In this document: positions 9,696 through 19,542 of the stretch, piece after piece
Position numbering within the stretch: the first letter of the stretch is position 1
How the letters are laid out: each line of letters begins with the position of its first letter
Assembly (NCBI RefSeq): GCF_902196125.1
Contig: NZ_CABIKG010000004.1
Span: 37,422 to 101,421, forward strand
Length of the DNA: 64,000 bases
Source: Helicobacter suis
GTDB taxonomy: Bacteria > Campylobacterota > Campylobacteria > Campylobacterales > Helicobacteraceae
Direction: 5' to 3'
Program-made: the position numbers and the translations under genes
Notes under the pieces: generated by a model
Told to the model about the DNA's origin: nothing
What the model saw: the letters and a program-made list of their open reading frames with translations, nothing else
Databases searched by the model: none

Positions 9696-10802
9696 ATGCA
9701 AGATTTAACAGCCCCTTTTTTTCCTCTCAAACCTCCCCCTCGCTTTTTTGCCTCCACCCACGCCCCAATTTCTTTTTACTTTAAAAAGTGCTCTAAAGAT
9801 TTTAGTGTGCAAGAAGAGCCGCTTTATCCTTTCAGCGGGCAGGGCGATCACGCCATACTTAAGGTACGCAAAAAAGATTTAAGTACCCTAGAAATGCTTT
9901 CTTTGCTTGCAGGGGTGAGTGGGGCTAAAATTAAAGAATTTGGCTATGCCGGACTTAAAGATAAACAGGCAATGAGTACACAATATATTTCTTTACCTAG
10001 AAGCTATGCCTGTATTTTAGAAAAACATGCCCCTACCCTGCTAGAGCGAGGGGTTAAAATTTTAGACATCACAGCCCATAAGCATAAAATCCGTTTAGGC
10101 CATCTTAAGGGTAATTTCTTTTCCATGCGCCTTAAAAAACTCAGTCCCCTAGATGCCAAAAAAATAGAGCAAGTACTCCCCTTTTTAAAAACTTATGGTT
10201 TCCCTAATTATTTTGGTACGCAGCGTTTTGGCAAAAGTGGGGATAACTTCAAAAACCACGCCGTGCGTTCTAAAAAGTTACAAGCCTTTTTTCTCTCTAG
10301 CTATCAAAGCCACCTTTTTAACCATTGGTTAAGCGCGCGCATGCATCTTAATACCCTTTTGCGCTACTTTGATCCCAAAGAAATACAGGCTAAGTTTGAT
10401 TTTCTAAGCCTAGAGCAATTAAAGAGTTTAGCTAATCAAGAGCACTATTTTAAATTATTACCGGGTGATATTTTATGCCATTATCCTTTTGGCAAATATT
10501 TCACACATGACGATCTAGTTAACTCTAAGCGCCTGCTTGCTAAGCAAGTTGTCCCTACAGGTTTACTTACAGGGCAAAAAGTGCCCCATGCCCAAGAATT
10601 AGCCCATGTCCTAGAACAACCCTATATCCACACGCTTAAAGCAAAGGGCGATCGCCGTTTTGCCTTAGTTTTTCCGGACGCGCTGGAATTTGTGTATTTG
10701 CCTAAAGAGGCGCAAGCTCAGCTTTGTTTTTTCTTACCAAAGGGGGCGTATGCTACGATCTTTTTAGAAGAAATTGCCGGCCAAACTCTTTTTGGGGCTT
10801 GA
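9696..10802 (+). CDS. truD: tRNA pseudouridine(13) synthase TruD
   Basis: TruD converts uridine 13 of tRNAs to pseudouridine in the cytoplasm. The signature around the catalytic aspartate is present (YAGLKDKQA, about residues 85-95), as are the family motifs NYFGTQRFG and FLSSYQSHLFN. At 368 residues it is close to the H. pylori enzyme. The frame is open upstream to 9630, but the ATG at 9696 is preferred because a strong extended -10 box lies only 8 bases before it, and upstream residues would be encoded by the promoter. The gene is followed by folE after 41 bases, as in the H. pylori neighbourhood where htpX lies between them; htpX is absent here. Confidence 0.92.
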   Translation: MQDLTAPFFPLKPPPRFFASTHAPISFYFKKCSKDFSVQEEPLYPFSGQGDHAILKVRKKDLSTLEMLSLLAGVSGAKIKEFGYAGLKDKQAMSTQYISLPRSYACILEKHAPTLLERGVKILDITAHKHKIRLGHLKGNFFSMRLKKLSPLDAKKIEQVLPFLKTYGFPNYFGTQRFGKSGDNFKNHAVRSKKLQAFFLSSYQSHLFNHWLSARMHLNTLLRYFDPKEIQAKFDFLSLEQLKSLANQEHYFKLLPGDILCHYPFGKYFTHDDLVNSKRLLAKQVVPTGLLTGQKVPHAQELAHVLEQPYIHTLKAKGDRRFALVFPDALEFVYLPKEAQAQLCFFLPKGAYATIFLEEIAGQTLFGA

Positions 10803-10843
10803 GTGTTCATGTGTGGTATTTTAATAAGAGGGAAATTTAATAT

Positions 10844-11395
10844 TTGATACAAGATTTATGGAATTTATTATGCGCGCGTATTGGCGAAGATCCCCAAAGA
10901 GAGGGGCTGAAAAACACCCCACAGCGGGTTAAACTTTTATGGGAATTTTTAACCTCTGGTTATAAAAGTAACCCTGAGCAAATTTTACAAAGTGCTTTTG
11001 AAATTGGGAGTACCGACGGGATTGTTTTACTCCAAAATATTGAATTTTATAGTCTATGTGAACACCATTTATTACCCTTTTTTGGGCATATTAGTATAGG
11101 GTATATCCCTAATGATAAGGTGGTGGGGCTAAGCGCTTTAGCTAGATTTGTAGAGAGTTTTAGCAGACGGCTTCAGATTCAAGAGCGCTTAACCACACAG
11201 ATTGCCCAAACCCTTAAGCGCGTGTTGCAGCCTAAGGGAGTGGGGGTAATTTGCACGGCTAAACATCTATGCATGGCCATGCAAGGCATTCAAAAACAAG
11301 ATAGCGTGGTTAAAACGAGCGTTTTAGAGGGACTTTTTAAGGAAAATGCGCGCACAAGGTCTGAGTTTATGCAAATGCTTAGCGGGCTTGTTTAG
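10844..11395 (+). CDS. folE: GTP cyclohydrolase I
   Basis: FolE opens GTP to 7,8-dihydroneopterin triphosphate, the first step of folate synthesis (and queuosine precursor synthesis). The zinc ligands are visible in CEHHLLPFFG and AKHLCMAMQG, and the IQERLTTQIA helix is typical. The protein has 183 residues, the normal family length. The start is a TTG at 10844 with GAGGGA about 10 bases upstream; no in-frame ATG is available before the conserved core. Its last 17 bases overlap the 3' end of ftsW on the other strand, so the two convergent transcripts are complementary at their tails. Confidence 0.95.
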   Translation: MIQDLWNLLCARIGEDPQREGLKNTPQRVKLLWEFLTSGYKSNPEQILQSAFEIGSTDGIVLLQNIEFYSLCEHHLLPFFGHISIGYIPNDKVVGLSALARFVESFSRRLQIQERLTTQIAQTLKRVLQPKGVGVICTAKHLCMAMQGIQKQDSVVKTSVLEGLFKENARTRSEFMQMLSGLV

Positions 11396-12536
11396 AAAGG
11401 CTAAGCACAAGTCCTAAGGCTAAAGAATTGGCCAGTAAAGAACTCCCCCCATAACTTAAAAAGGGAACGGCGATTCCTTTAATGGGGATAATCCCACTCA
11501 CCCCAAAGGCATTAATAATAAAGGAAAAACCAATGAGTAAAGCCACCCCTAGACAAAAAAGCATGTGTTTGGGATTATCTAGGCGGTTGGTGATTTTAAA
11601 CATGGCATGTAAAATAATTAAAGTTAGCCCTACACATGTCAAAATAGAGATAAAGCCTAATTCCTCTGCCATACCTGCTAAAACCATATCTGTATGTACC
11701 TCGCTTAAAAAACCCAGTTTAATCACCCCCTCTCCAAGCCCCTGCCCTAATATTGCGCCATGTTTAATGGCATTGCTGGCGTGATAAATCTGGTAGGGTT
11801 CGGGTAGGTGTTCAATTTTTAGGCTGCTAGCAATTTTAGAGGGCAAAATGGAAAGAATGGAATTTTGTAAATTAGACCACCATAATTTCATGCGCAAAAT
11901 GCGATGCTCACTAGTTGTAATGGCTATCACTCCAATTACAACCGCAATGCTTAAAAACACTCTAAAGAGTTTAAAACTCCCGCCAGAAAAGATGAGTAAA
12001 AACCCTAATACCATTGCTAATAAAATCACCTGCCCTAAGTCATTTTGTAAAACACCAATGAGAAAAGCCGCCACTAAAAATAAAACAAGATAGGGGATCA
12101 AAATTGCCATTTCCTCTTTGACACTAGATTTTTTTTGGTTAAAAAAGGTACGCGAAAGACTCCAAGATAAAAAAAAGATAAAGCCCACTTTGAAAAACTC
12201 AGTAGGGGCTAGTGAAAAGAAAGGCAGGCGAATCCAGCGCTTAGCCCCCCCTGCGCTACTAGATAAACTCTCGGGTAAGAAATTCATGATAAACATCAAA
12301 AGAAAAGACCCTAAAAAGAGAGTAAAACCTAATTTACTAAACCATTTATTTGGATCAAGCCATGAAATCCCCCACATCAGAATAATGCCTATGATCGTGG
12401 CAACTAGTTGGCGTAGAAAGAAATGGAATTCTTGATAATGATAAATTAAAGTTGTATAAGTTGAAAGCGAATAACTCAAAAGTACGCTTAAAATCATTAA
12501 AATACTAGCGCAGGTAAACAAATGCCGGTATGCCAT
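11379..12536 (-). CDS. ftsW: Cell-division lipid II polymerase FtsW (SEDS family)
   Basis: A SEDS-family peptidoglycan glycosyltransferase with about ten membrane segments. Family features include the large loop WIRLPFFSLAPTEFFK, NDLGQ, and the C-terminal GIPIKGIAVPFLSYGGSS-type segment. Position next to flgB-flgC-fliE-PBP matches H. pylori HP1560 (ftsW) rather than rodA. The frame is open to 12578, but the TTG there lies in the promoter; ATG 12534-12536 follows a TGGTGG ribosome site and gives 385 residues. It is divergent from the flagellar operon, sharing a short regulatory region, and is expected in the inner membrane at the septum with its class B PBP partner encoded at 14021. Confidence 0.92.
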   Translation of the reverse strand: MAYRHLFTCASILMILSVLLSYSLSTYTTLIYHYQEFHFFLRQLVATIIGIILMWGISWLDPNKWFSKLGFTLFLGSFLLMFIMNFLPESLSSSAGGAKRWIRLPFFSLAPTEFFKVGFIFFLSWSLSRTFFNQKKSSVKEEMAILIPYLVLFLVAAFLIGVLQNDLGQVILLAMVLGFLLIFSGGSFKLFRVFLSIAVVIGVIAITTSEHRILRMKLWWSNLQNSILSILPSKIASSLKIEHLPEPYQIYHASNAIKHGAILGQGLGEGVIKLGFLSEVHTDMVLAGMAEELGFISILTCVGLTLIILHAMFKITNRLDNPKHMLFCLGVALLIGFSFIINAFGVSGIIPIKGIAVPFLSYGGSSLLANSLALGLVLSLSKQAR

Positions 12537-12569
12537 AAAAACCACCAAATAAGATTGAAATGTGTTATA

Positions 12570-12575
12570 ATTATA
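12570..12575 (-). promoter_or_regulatory. -10 box of ftsW
   Basis: TATAAT on the reverse strand, about 34 bases before the chosen ATG, predicts a leader of about 27 bases that contains the TGGTGG ribosome site. The longer open frame would start inside this box. Confidence 0.55.
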
Positions 12576-12618
12576 CAAGAATTTGTTTGCCTAGTTTTTC
12601 GTTTGTAAGGCTTGCTGT

Positions 12619-12632
12619 GGAATGCTCCTTGC
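12619..12632 (+). promoter_or_regulatory. Sigma-54 (RpoN) promoter of the flgB operon
   Basis: TGGAATGCTCCTTGCTT carries the invariant GG (-24, at 12619) and GC (-12, at 12631) exactly ten bases apart. The predicted start point near 12643 leaves a short leader with the GAGGAG ribosome site. In H. pylori flgB belongs to the RpoN/FlgR middle class of flagellar genes, which agrees. Confidence 0.8.
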
Positions 12633-12657
12633 TTACACTAGATAGAGGAGTTTATGT

Positions 12658-13080
12658 ATGAACTTGTCAAAGGCTTATCCGTTAGTTTATGAGGCGATGG
12701 ATTATCGCTCTTTGCGCCAAGATTTGATCGCAAGCAATATTGCCAATGTGGACACTCCCTTTTATCGCCCTAGAGATGTGGATTTTGAGACTATGTTAGC
12801 CCACAAAAAAGCGGAGGTTTTTGATCATAAGAAGGATCAGATTTTAGAGTTAGCTAAAACAAATAAAAGGCATTTAAGTCCGGGATTACCTGAAAGCCAA
12901 AAAGCCACGCTTTTTTTTAGAGATGGGCACTTGGCAAAAAATGATGGCAATAGTGTAGATTTAGATATTGAAACCTCTGAAATGGGCAAAAATAGCACCA
13001 TGTATTTAGCGCTAACAACAGCCCTTAAAAAACATAGAGGGATTGTTAACTACGCTATTGATTCGGCAAAAAACATTTAA
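12658..13080 (+). CDS. flgB: Flagellar proximal rod protein FlgB
   Basis: FlgB is a rod subunit exported by the flagellar type III system. The N-terminal rod/hook signature is clear (LIASNIANVDTPFYRPRDVDFE), and the C-terminal D0 helix ends in the usual hydrophobic heptads. At 140 residues it has normal length. An overlapping ATG four bases upstream (12654) is out of frame; GAGGAG is well placed for 12658. It is the first gene of flgB-flgC-fliE-PBP-mrp-FUSC, behind a sigma-54 promoter, so rod production is tied to the flagellar hierarchy. Confidence 0.95.
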   Translation: MNLSKAYPLVYEAMDYRSLRQDLIASNIANVDTPFYRPRDVDFETMLAHKKAEVFDHKKDQILELAKTNKRHLSPGLPESQKATLFFRDGHLAKNDGNSVDLDIETSEMGKNSTMYLALTTALKKHRGIVNYAIDSAKNI

Positions 13081-13089
13081 GGAGCGCGC

Positions 13090-13581
13090 ATGTTTTTATC
13101 TAGTTTTGATATTAGCGGGTATGGGTTATCCGCCCAAAGGGTGCGTGCTAATCTAATCTCTTCTAATATTGCCAATGCTAACACAACCCGCACAGATGAA
13201 GGGGGTCCTTATCGCCGTCAGGAAGCTGTTTTTAAATCTTTTGATTTTAATAAAGTCTTGAATGAAAAATTGGCAGAAAATAATAATTTAATGGAATATG
13301 AAGATCCACTTGATGAAAGCGATGAAATTGAAAAACCAAATCCCCCTATTATGGGTGTTTACATTGAGAAAATCGTGCGCGATGATAGAGCGCCGCTTTT
13401 AAAATACGATCCTAGCCATCCAGATGCTGATGCTAATGGGTATGTTTCCTACCCTAATGTTAATCCCGTTGTAGAAATGGCAGATCTCATTGAGGCCACG
13501 CGCGCTTATCAAGCCAATGTAGCGGCTTTCCAGAGTACAAAAAATATGGCGGCTAATGCTATTGGCATGCTACAAGCGTAA
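13090..13581 (+). CDS. flgC: Flagellar proximal rod protein FlgC
   Basis: A rod subunit of 163 residues with the rod signature near the N terminus (LISSNIANANTTRT) and the conserved C-terminal VNPVVEMADLIEATRAYQAN helix, which packs in the rod core. The start follows AAGGAGCGCGC, a strong ribosome site. It lies 9 bases after flgB and is presumably translated from the same RpoN-dependent message. Exported to the periplasm by the flagellar secretion apparatus. Confidence 0.96.
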   Translation: MFLSSFDISGYGLSAQRVRANLISSNIANANTTRTDEGGPYRRQEAVFKSFDFNKVLNEKLAENNNLMEYEDPLDESDEIEKPNPPIMGVYIEKIVRDDRAPLLKYDPSHPDADANGYVSYPNVNPVVEMADLIEATRAYQANVAAFQSTKNMAANAIGMLQA

Positions 13582-13666
13582 AAACTAAAAGAAAGGGGTA
13601 TTTTTTGGGTATTTGAATATTATCCAGAAGAGACGATGTAGGTGATATAGGATGCAAGGAGTTCAA

Positions 13667-13969
13667 ATGAAGACTTTATACACAGATATAGGGTTAAATA
13701 AAGCAGGTACTCCTTTAGATTCAAAGGTGCATGAGAATCTAGTGGAGAGAGGAGAGTTCTCTCAGATGCTCAAGCAGTCTATTGACGAACTCAACAATAC
13801 CCAGATGCAATCAGATAAAGCCCTAGCAGATATGGCAACAGGTCAAGTTAAAGATTTGCACCAAGCAGCCATTGCCATTGGTAAGGCTGAGACGAGCATG
13901 AAATTAATGCTAGAAGTGCGCAATAAAGCTATCAGCGCTTATAAAGAATTACTAAGAACGCAAATTTAG
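13667..13969 (+). CDS. fliE: Flagellar hook-basal body protein FliE
   Basis: FliE joins the MS ring to the rod. The conserved C-terminal half is visible (DLHQAAIAIGKAETSMKLMLEVRNKAISAYKELLR). The frame opens at 13652, but the ATG at 13667 has AAGGAG five bases before it and gives 100 residues, the usual size. An 85-base spacer separates it from flgC, longer than elsewhere in the operon, but no promoter is obvious in it. Confidence 0.94.
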   Translation: MKTLYTDIGLNKAGTPLDSKVHENLVERGEFSQMLKQSIDELNNTQMQSDKALADMATGQVKDLHQAAIAIGKAETSMKLMLEVRNKAISAYKELLRTQI

Positions 13970-14020
13970 GTTTATTGGTGTACCCTCCCTTTTGTAGGAA
14001 GTTTCTATGCGGGGAGGTTT

Positions 14021-15937
14021 ATGCAAGAGTTTGCGTCTAAATCTCTTGATTCAAACAAAGACCCCTCCCACCTAAAATCCGACTTAGAACACGGACGCAC
14101 CGAGCGTTTACTCATGATTTTTGCAGTTGTGGGGGGGTGTTTTATTCTTTTTGTAGTGGTGATGTTGTTTAAAGCCTTGTTGCCTAGGAAAATGCCGGCT
14201 TTAATCATCACCAAAACAGACATCGCCACTAGAGGGCGGATTTTTAGCCAAGATGGTTTTAGCCTAGCTAGTAGCCAAAAACTTTTCAAGGTGAGTTTTA
14301 ACACCCTCTCTATTGATCCAAATAAAAAAGATTTCTTTATTGATTTATTATCAATCTATACCAATATCCCTAGAAACATCATTGCAGGTAAGTTTTCTCA
14401 AAATGGATTTGTTACTCTCTCTTATAATGTCAGTGCTAATACCGCTGCTAGTTTAAGACAACTAAATGCTAAATTTCTAACTTATAATGTTTTCCAAGAA
14501 TATGAAGATCAAAATAGGAAAATCATGCCTAAAATTGGCCTTAGCATTGAGGTAAGCGGGATTGCGCGCAATTATCTTTACAAAGATAACTTTGAACCCT
14601 TAGTGGGGTATGTTAAAAAGGTTGATGTTTCTAACATCACTTCTATACAGGGGGTAAAAGGGATTGAGAAGTTTAAAAATGGTGTGTTGGCCTCTAAACA
14701 TGACGGCAAGGATACGGGTAAACGCGATTTAGGGTTTAATCTTATTGAAGATAAGACTTTTAAAAGTATACCCCGCATGGACGGATCGGATCTAATTTTA
14801 AGCATTCCTTTAAAAATCCAAAGAGAGTTAGAAAAAATTTTAGATGCCGCTAAGGCGCGTTATAAGTCCCACCAAATCATCGCCGGGATTTATCTCCCCC
14901 AAAATGGCGAGATACTCACCCTAGCCACTACAAATCGTTTTAACCCTAACAATATCCAAAAAAATGATTACCCCTTTTTAAATGTAGATGCGGTGGAATT
15001 ATCCTTTGAGCCGGGCAGTACCATTAAGCCTATTGTCTACTCGCTTTTAATTGATAAAAAGCGCATTGATACTAGCCAGCCAATTGATCTTAACCACGGG
15101 TCTTATAAGCTAGGTAAGTATACAGTTAAAGATGATATTGTCCCTCCTAAACACACCACGATTGAAGATGTTTTGATTCGCTCAAGCAATGTAGGCATGA
15201 TCAAACTTTCCAAGCGCCTTAGTGGTCAAGAACTCCATGCAGGTCTTAAGAGTTTTGGCCTTTCAGAGTCTACAGGCATTGATTTGCCCTATGAAAAAAC
15301 AGGGCTTATTCCTAGTATCCGTCTCCTCAATACCGAAGTTTATAAAGGCAGCGCCTCTTATGGTTATGGTTTGCGCACTACATTTTTACAATTAATCCGC
15401 GCATACGGGGTTTTTGCTAATGCAGGGGTGATCACCACCCCGCATTTGATCAAACAAGTACGCGCCATTAATGGAGATATTTATATCCCAAACCCTCCTA
15501 TTAAACGGCAGGTTATTAGCCCTGAGAGTGCGTTAAAAATGCAAAAATTACTCATTAAAGTTGTCAGAGAAGGAACGGGTAAAAGCGCTCAAGTTGAGGG
15601 GCTAATTATTGGTGGTAAAACCGGTACAGCTAGAACAGCTAGCAAGGGTAAATATACAGAGGCTTATAACAGTTCTTTTTTTGGATTTGCTAAAGATAAG
15701 GAAAATACCTATGTTATTGGGGTGGTGGTTTTTGGATCATTAGGGAGTGAGGAATATTACAGCAGCCAAACAGCAGCCCCTATTTTTAAACAAATTGTAC
15801 AGATGCTAGTAGCCCACCAGTATCTAAACCCTGCTAAGATTTTAAACACGCCCCACATGCCACAGCTACACACTCCCAACCCTGCCCACACAAAACGCAT
15901 ACCTCACGCAATGTTAAAGAATATTAAGAAAAACTAG
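14021..15937 (+). CDS. ftsI: Class B penicillin-binding protein (FtsI/PBP3 type)
   Basis: A septal peptidoglycan DD-transpeptidase. After a short cytoplasmic tail comes one membrane anchor ([21 protein letters not shown], about residues 29-50), a dimerisation domain and the transpeptidase domain with SxxK (STIKP, near 332), SxN (SSN, near 388) and KTG (near 533). At 638 residues it is slightly longer than H. pylori HP1556; the extra residues are a Pro/His-rich tail ([16 protein letters not shown]). The start follows GGGGAGG. It is the likely partner of the divergent ftsW, and its position in a flagellar operon is conserved in H. pylori. Confidence 0.93.
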   Translation: MQEFASKSLDSNKDPSHLKSDLEHGRTERLLMIFAVVGGCFILFVVVMLFKALLPRKMPALIITKTDIATRGRIFSQDGFSLASSQKLFKVSFNTLSIDPNKKDFFIDLLSIYTNIPRNIIAGKFSQNGFVTLSYNVSANTAASLRQLNAKFLTYNVFQEYEDQNRKIMPKIGLSIEVSGIARNYLYKDNFEPLVGYVKKVDVSNITSIQGVKGIEKFKNGVLASKHDGKDTGKRDLGFNLIEDKTFKSIPRMDGSDLILSIPLKIQRELEKILDAAKARYKSHQIIAGIYLPQNGEILTLATTNRFNPNNIQKNDYPFLNVDAVELSFEPGSTIKPIVYSLLIDKKRIDTSQPIDLNHGSYKLGKYTVKDDIVPPKHTTIEDVLIRSSNVGMIKLSKRLSGQELHAGLKSFGLSESTGIDLPYEKTGLIPSIRLLNTEVYKGSASYGYGLRTTFLQLIRAYGVFANAGVITTPHLIKQVRAINGDIYIPNPPIKRQVISPESALKMQKLLIKVVREGTGKSAQVEGLIIGGKTGTARTASKGKYTEAYNSSFFGFAKDKENTYVIGVVVFGSLGSEEYYSSQTAAPIFKQIVQMLVAHQYLNPAKILNTPHMPQLHTPNPAHTKRIPHAMLKNIKKN

Positions 15938-15972
15938 GTATAAGCTTTGAGCAGATCTTTTTAAGGATAAAA

Positions 15973-17070
15973 ATGGTTACGCAGGATACGGTTTTAAATG
16001 TGTTAAAGACGGTGATTTACCCCAATTTTGAAAAAGACATTGTTAGCTTTGGGTTTGTAAAAAACATCACTCTCCATGAAAAAAAAGTCGCCCTTTTGCT
16101 AGATATTCCCTCTAGTTCTATAGAGGTTGCGCAGGCTTTAAGAACAGATATTATGGCAAAGATGCAAGAATTAGACTTGACTTGTCAGATTGATATTAAA
16201 ACCCCTCCCAAAAGAGAAAGACAAAGCCAACAAGAACAAACAACTAAAAATCTAGCCCCCAATATTAAACATGTTGTGATGATTAGCTCAGGAAAGGGAG
16301 GGGTTGGCAAGAGTACTACAAGTGTTAATTTAGCCATCGCACTTGCAGGGCAAGATAAAAAGGTAGGTTTATTAGATGCTGATGTTTATGGCCCTAATGT
16401 ACCCAGAATGTTAGGCTTAATGACAACTAACCCAACCACCGATCCAAGTGGCAAAAAATTAATCCCCTTAGAGGCTTATGGCATACGGGTAATGAGTATG
16501 GGGCTTTTATATGAAGAGGGGCAAAGTTTGATTTGGCGCGGTCCTATGCTTATGCGTGCTATTGAGCAGATGTTAACAGATATTATCTGGGGCGAATTAG
16601 ATGTTTTGGTTGTAGACATGCCACCGGGTACAGGAGATGCACAACTTACCCTAGCCCAAGCCGTGCCCATTAGTGCGGGTATTACTGTAACAACGCCTCA
16701 AACTGTAAGTTTAGACGATGCAAGCCGGAGTTTAGATATGTTTATGCGTTTAAATATCCCCATTGCCGGTATTGTAGAAAACATGAGTGGTTTTATCTGC
16801 CCACACTGTGCCCATGAGAGTAATATTTTTGGTAAGGATACTTTACAATCTCTATGCAAGCAGTATAAAACCCAAGTGTTAGCACAAATCCCTATTGAGT
16901 TACAAGTTAGAGAAGGAGGGGATAAGGGTACGCCTATTAGCATTCTTACCCCTCATTCTACTATTAGCCAAGCCTACACACAGGCTGCAAGCAAGCTCTT
17001 AGAGTTTCTCCACAAAGTCAAAGTAGAGAATCTGGCGGATAATAAGAGTATCCAACCCACCATACATTAG
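15973..17070 (+). CDS. mrp: Mrp/NBP35-type Fe-S cluster carrier ATPase
   Basis: A cytoplasmic P-loop ATPase that carries and transfers Fe-S clusters. An N-terminal MIP18-like domain (residues 1-80) precedes a deviant Walker A ([10 protein letters not shown], near 106-115), the [15 protein letters not shown] segment, the [14 protein letters not shown] switch and the cluster-binding CPHC pair near 275. Length (365) is normal for Helicobacter. It starts 35 bases after the PBP gene behind AAGGAT and is followed by the FUSC gene after 13 bases. Confidence 0.94.
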   Translation: MVTQDTVLNVLKTVIYPNFEKDIVSFGFVKNITLHEKKVALLLDIPSSSIEVAQALRTDIMAKMQELDLTCQIDIKTPPKRERQSQQEQTTKNLAPNIKHVVMISSGKGGVGKSTTSVNLAIALAGQDKKVGLLDADVYGPNVPRMLGLMTTNPTTDPSGKKLIPLEAYGIRVMSMGLLYEEGQSLIWRGPMLMRAIEQMLTDIIWGELDVLVVDMPPGTGDAQLTLAQAVPISAGITVTTPQTVSLDDASRSLDMFMRLNIPIAGIVENMSGFICPHCAHESNIFGKDTLQSLCKQYKTQVLAQIPIELQVREGGDKGTPISILTPHSTISQAYTQAASKLLEFLHKVKVENLADNKSIQPTIH

Positions 17071-17083
17071 ATTAACTAAAACG

Positions 17084-19042
17084 ATGGAAATTTTTAACCG
17101 CCTCAAACGCGCGGTTCATCTTTATGATCCGGGCTATTTTAGTTTAATCTATGCTCTTAGAACCACCCTAACAACCTTTTTATGCGCCGGTTTAGGGGCT
17201 TTTTTCTTTGGCTATTCTATTACAATTTGGGCGGGTTTTCAGGCCGTTTTTTTATATTTCTCAAGCCTACTTATTAGCGATAAAGAGCATGAAGTTTATT
17301 ATCTACTAGTCTTTATTGGAGTGAGTTGTTTTAATGCCTTGATCTTTTATCCTATAGCCCATTTTGGGGCATGGCTATGTGTGCCTATTTCAATCACCAC
17401 CTTTTTAGTGGGCATGGCTATGGCTTATAGCTTAGATTTATATAAAGTATGCAATGCCGCCCTTTCTAATGGTCTAGTTACTTGCCTTTATGTAGATGCT
17501 AATGCCCCCCTTGATCTCACACAAACCTTACTTATGATTTCTCTATTAGGTTGTTTAAGTCTTGTAATACAACACTTTATCGTTACCAAATACGGCTACT
17601 TTGTCAAAAAGCGTTTTTCTACTCTACTCTCTAGTATGGAATTGATGCTCCAATACATCAATAGCCCCACAGAATACACCCACATTAAAACACAAGTATT
17701 AAGCCAAATCCATAACACAAAGGTGATCTTAACCTCGCGCTCAAGCCGCATTAAAAACCCACACACCATCCAAAATCTCCAACGCGCCCTTTTCCAATTA
17801 CACGCCTTAGAAGAAATTTATCACTCTATCCACTCTATTGGTGGCTATTTAGGCACTTTAGAACCTGTATGCCAAGAAATTATTTTAAATTTACAAACTT
17901 TATCCGGGATTTTTACAAAACAGCACATAGAAATACAAAAAACAGCGCTTAACAACCTTAGCCCCCAATTAGATAAAGTGGTGCGCCACTCCATTGCCAT
18001 TATTTATAATAAAATGGAAATCTTTTTACTAGGAGGAGAGGAACAAGTAGCCCCTATCAATCCTGAATACAAATCCACTTTTAAAAATGTATTCAAAGCC
18101 TTTAATATTAAAAATGCCATTTTTCAATACGCTTCTAAATACGCCCTTGCTATGGGTATTGCCGTTTTCATTGCCCGCTATTTTGGGTTTAACCATGGCA
18201 TGTGGATTGCTATGGCAACTTTATTGATTTCTCGCTCTAGTTTAGGGAGCATTAGAGAAGCCCAATTAGAATTTGTGATGGGTTCTTGTATTGGATTAGT
18301 GTTTGGCTTATTGGTGGTGGAATTATTTGATGGCAGTGTTATTTTTTATGTCTTTTTAGTTATAGGTGTCTTTTTATTCATTTATTTAAAAGTCTACTCT
18401 TATGCCACTTGGTCAGCAGCTTTAATGTTTGCTTTCATTCTTTGCTTCTCACTTTTAACCCATGATTTTATGGGCATGGTGATCTCTCGTGTTGTGGATT
18501 TATTAATTGGTATTGGAATTGTTTATGTGATTTTTTTATTTATATGGCCTAAATACGACAAAGATGAATTTATCCAACACACACGCCATTTAGTAACCAC
18601 TTTGCGTTGCCTTTTAGAGGCATATAGCGATGCAACACAAGTTTTACATCTCCAAAACACTTTCTTAAGACAGCTAGATGCCTTTAGGCTTTGTTTGAAA
18701 AATGCCCGTACAGAAACTTCTGAGCCCAACACTTTAAAATCTCTTTTTAGAGGATTAAAAGCTGTGGATATTTTAGATACCTGTAGCTATCGCCTGTATG
18801 ATTATTGTCTAAATATCAAGCTTTCCAAAGACAAACAACTTTTACTAGATAACAACGCCCAAATTCTACTAGGACGCTATTTACAGATGTTAAATTATCT
18901 TAACAATAAGCCCCACTACTTCAAAGCTAAAGAGGGTAACCGCTTACTTAAAATTGATAGCGAATTAGACGCGCTTTTTAAAACCATGTTTCTTGCCCAA
19001 AATAAACTTTTTAGAGAAATTATGTATGTCTTTAAATATTAA
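17084..19042 (+). CDS. FUSC-family inner-membrane protein (YccS/AaeB-like)
   Basis: A 652-residue protein with two membrane halves: about six segments in residues 20-155 and about six in residues 340-480. Each half is followed by a helical cytoplasmic domain. The FNHGMWIAMATLLISRSSLGS motif and GLVFGLLVVELF stretch are typical of FUSC proteins, which include putative aromatic-acid exporters; substrates are mostly unknown. It lies 13 bases after mrp and ends the flgB-led unit. An efflux or envelope-stress role is plausible, but nothing in the sequence shows the substrate. Confidence 0.8.
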   Translation: MEIFNRLKRAVHLYDPGYFSLIYALRTTLTTFLCAGLGAFFFGYSITIWAGFQAVFLYFSSLLISDKEHEVYYLLVFIGVSCFNALIFYPIAHFGAWLCVPISITTFLVGMAMAYSLDLYKVCNAALSNGLVTCLYVDANAPLDLTQTLLMISLLGCLSLVIQHFIVTKYGYFVKKRFSTLLSSMELMLQYINSPTEYTHIKTQVLSQIHNTKVILTSRSSRIKNPHTIQNLQRALFQLHALEEIYHSIHSIGGYLGTLEPVCQEIILNLQTLSGIFTKQHIEIQKTALNNLSPQLDKVVRHSIAIIYNKMEIFLLGGEEQVAPINPEYKSTFKNVFKAFNIKNAIFQYASKYALAMGIAVFIARYFGFNHGMWIAMATLLISRSSLGSIREAQLEFVMGSCIGLVFGLLVVELFDGSVIFYVFLVIGVFLFIYLKVYSYATWSAALMFAFILCFSLLTHDFMGMVISRVVDLLIGIGIVYVIFLFIWPKYDKDEFIQHTRHLVTTLRCLLEAYSDATQVLHLQNTFLRQLDAFRLCLKNARTETSEPNTLKSLFRGLKAVDILDTCSYRLYDYCLNIKLSKDKQLLLDNNAQILLGRYLQMLNYLNNKPHYFKAKEGNRLLKIDSELDALFKTMFLAQNKLFREIMYVFKY

Positions 19043-19542
19043 GGTTATGGAAATAGGTTTATCCGCGTAGGCTTGGAATAAAATTTTGCGGGGGTGTAAA
19101 ATTTTCTGAGAGGTAAGCTTAGTAAGCTTTTTAGGCTATTAGGCTAATTAAATTGACAAAGCCCAGTAAGGCAATGTAGCACCATTAAACTTATAAGGGC
19201 TTAGGTAGCGATATAAAAACGCTTGAGGCTTGTTTGAAGTAGCTAAAGATTTTAGGCTTGTTTAGCTGGTGTTGGTTGTAAGAAGAGTTGGTTTTACGCT
19301 GAGGTGGGGATTTTACTAAAGTTTGAACTCTAATGTATTTTCTTGCAGTCTCACACTTATGTATCCCACCGCTAAAAGAGTGGGATTTTTGCAAGGTGAT
19401 TAAAGAATTTGGCTAAAGATTTTAGAAAACTTTTAATAAGCCAGTGAGGCTTTTAGAATTTGGCTAAAGCTAAAGCCCTACTGAGCACCCGCTAAAGCTG
19501 TGGGGGCTAAGCTTTGCCCACCTAACCCCCTATCATTAATTC
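19043..19542. other. 500-base gene-free segment with short repeated phrases
   Basis: No convincing gene is seen; the one short open frame on the reverse strand has no ribosome site or domain. The phrase GGCTAAAGATTTTAG or close variants recur near 19230-19260, 19405-19425 and 19450-19470, and AGTGAGGCTTTTAG appears nearby. A T-tailed hairpin lies at 19363-19386. A second inverted repeat (GTGGG/CCCAC, about 19500-19521) precedes the end of dnaK and could be its terminator, but it lacks a T run. Confidence 0.5.
19363..19386 (+). terminator. Intrinsic terminator-like hairpin
   Basis: ATCCCAC and GTGGGAT form a 7-bp stem with a 10-base loop, followed directly by TTTT. It lies about 320 bases after the FUSC gene in its direction, so it could end the flgB operon or an unannotated short RNA between 19043 and 19362. 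Confidence 0.55.

Noticed and set aside
19191..19394. 67-codon reverse-strand frame in the gap before dnaK
   Set aside because: No ribosome site, no recognisable domain, and it contains a T-tailed hairpin of the other strand.
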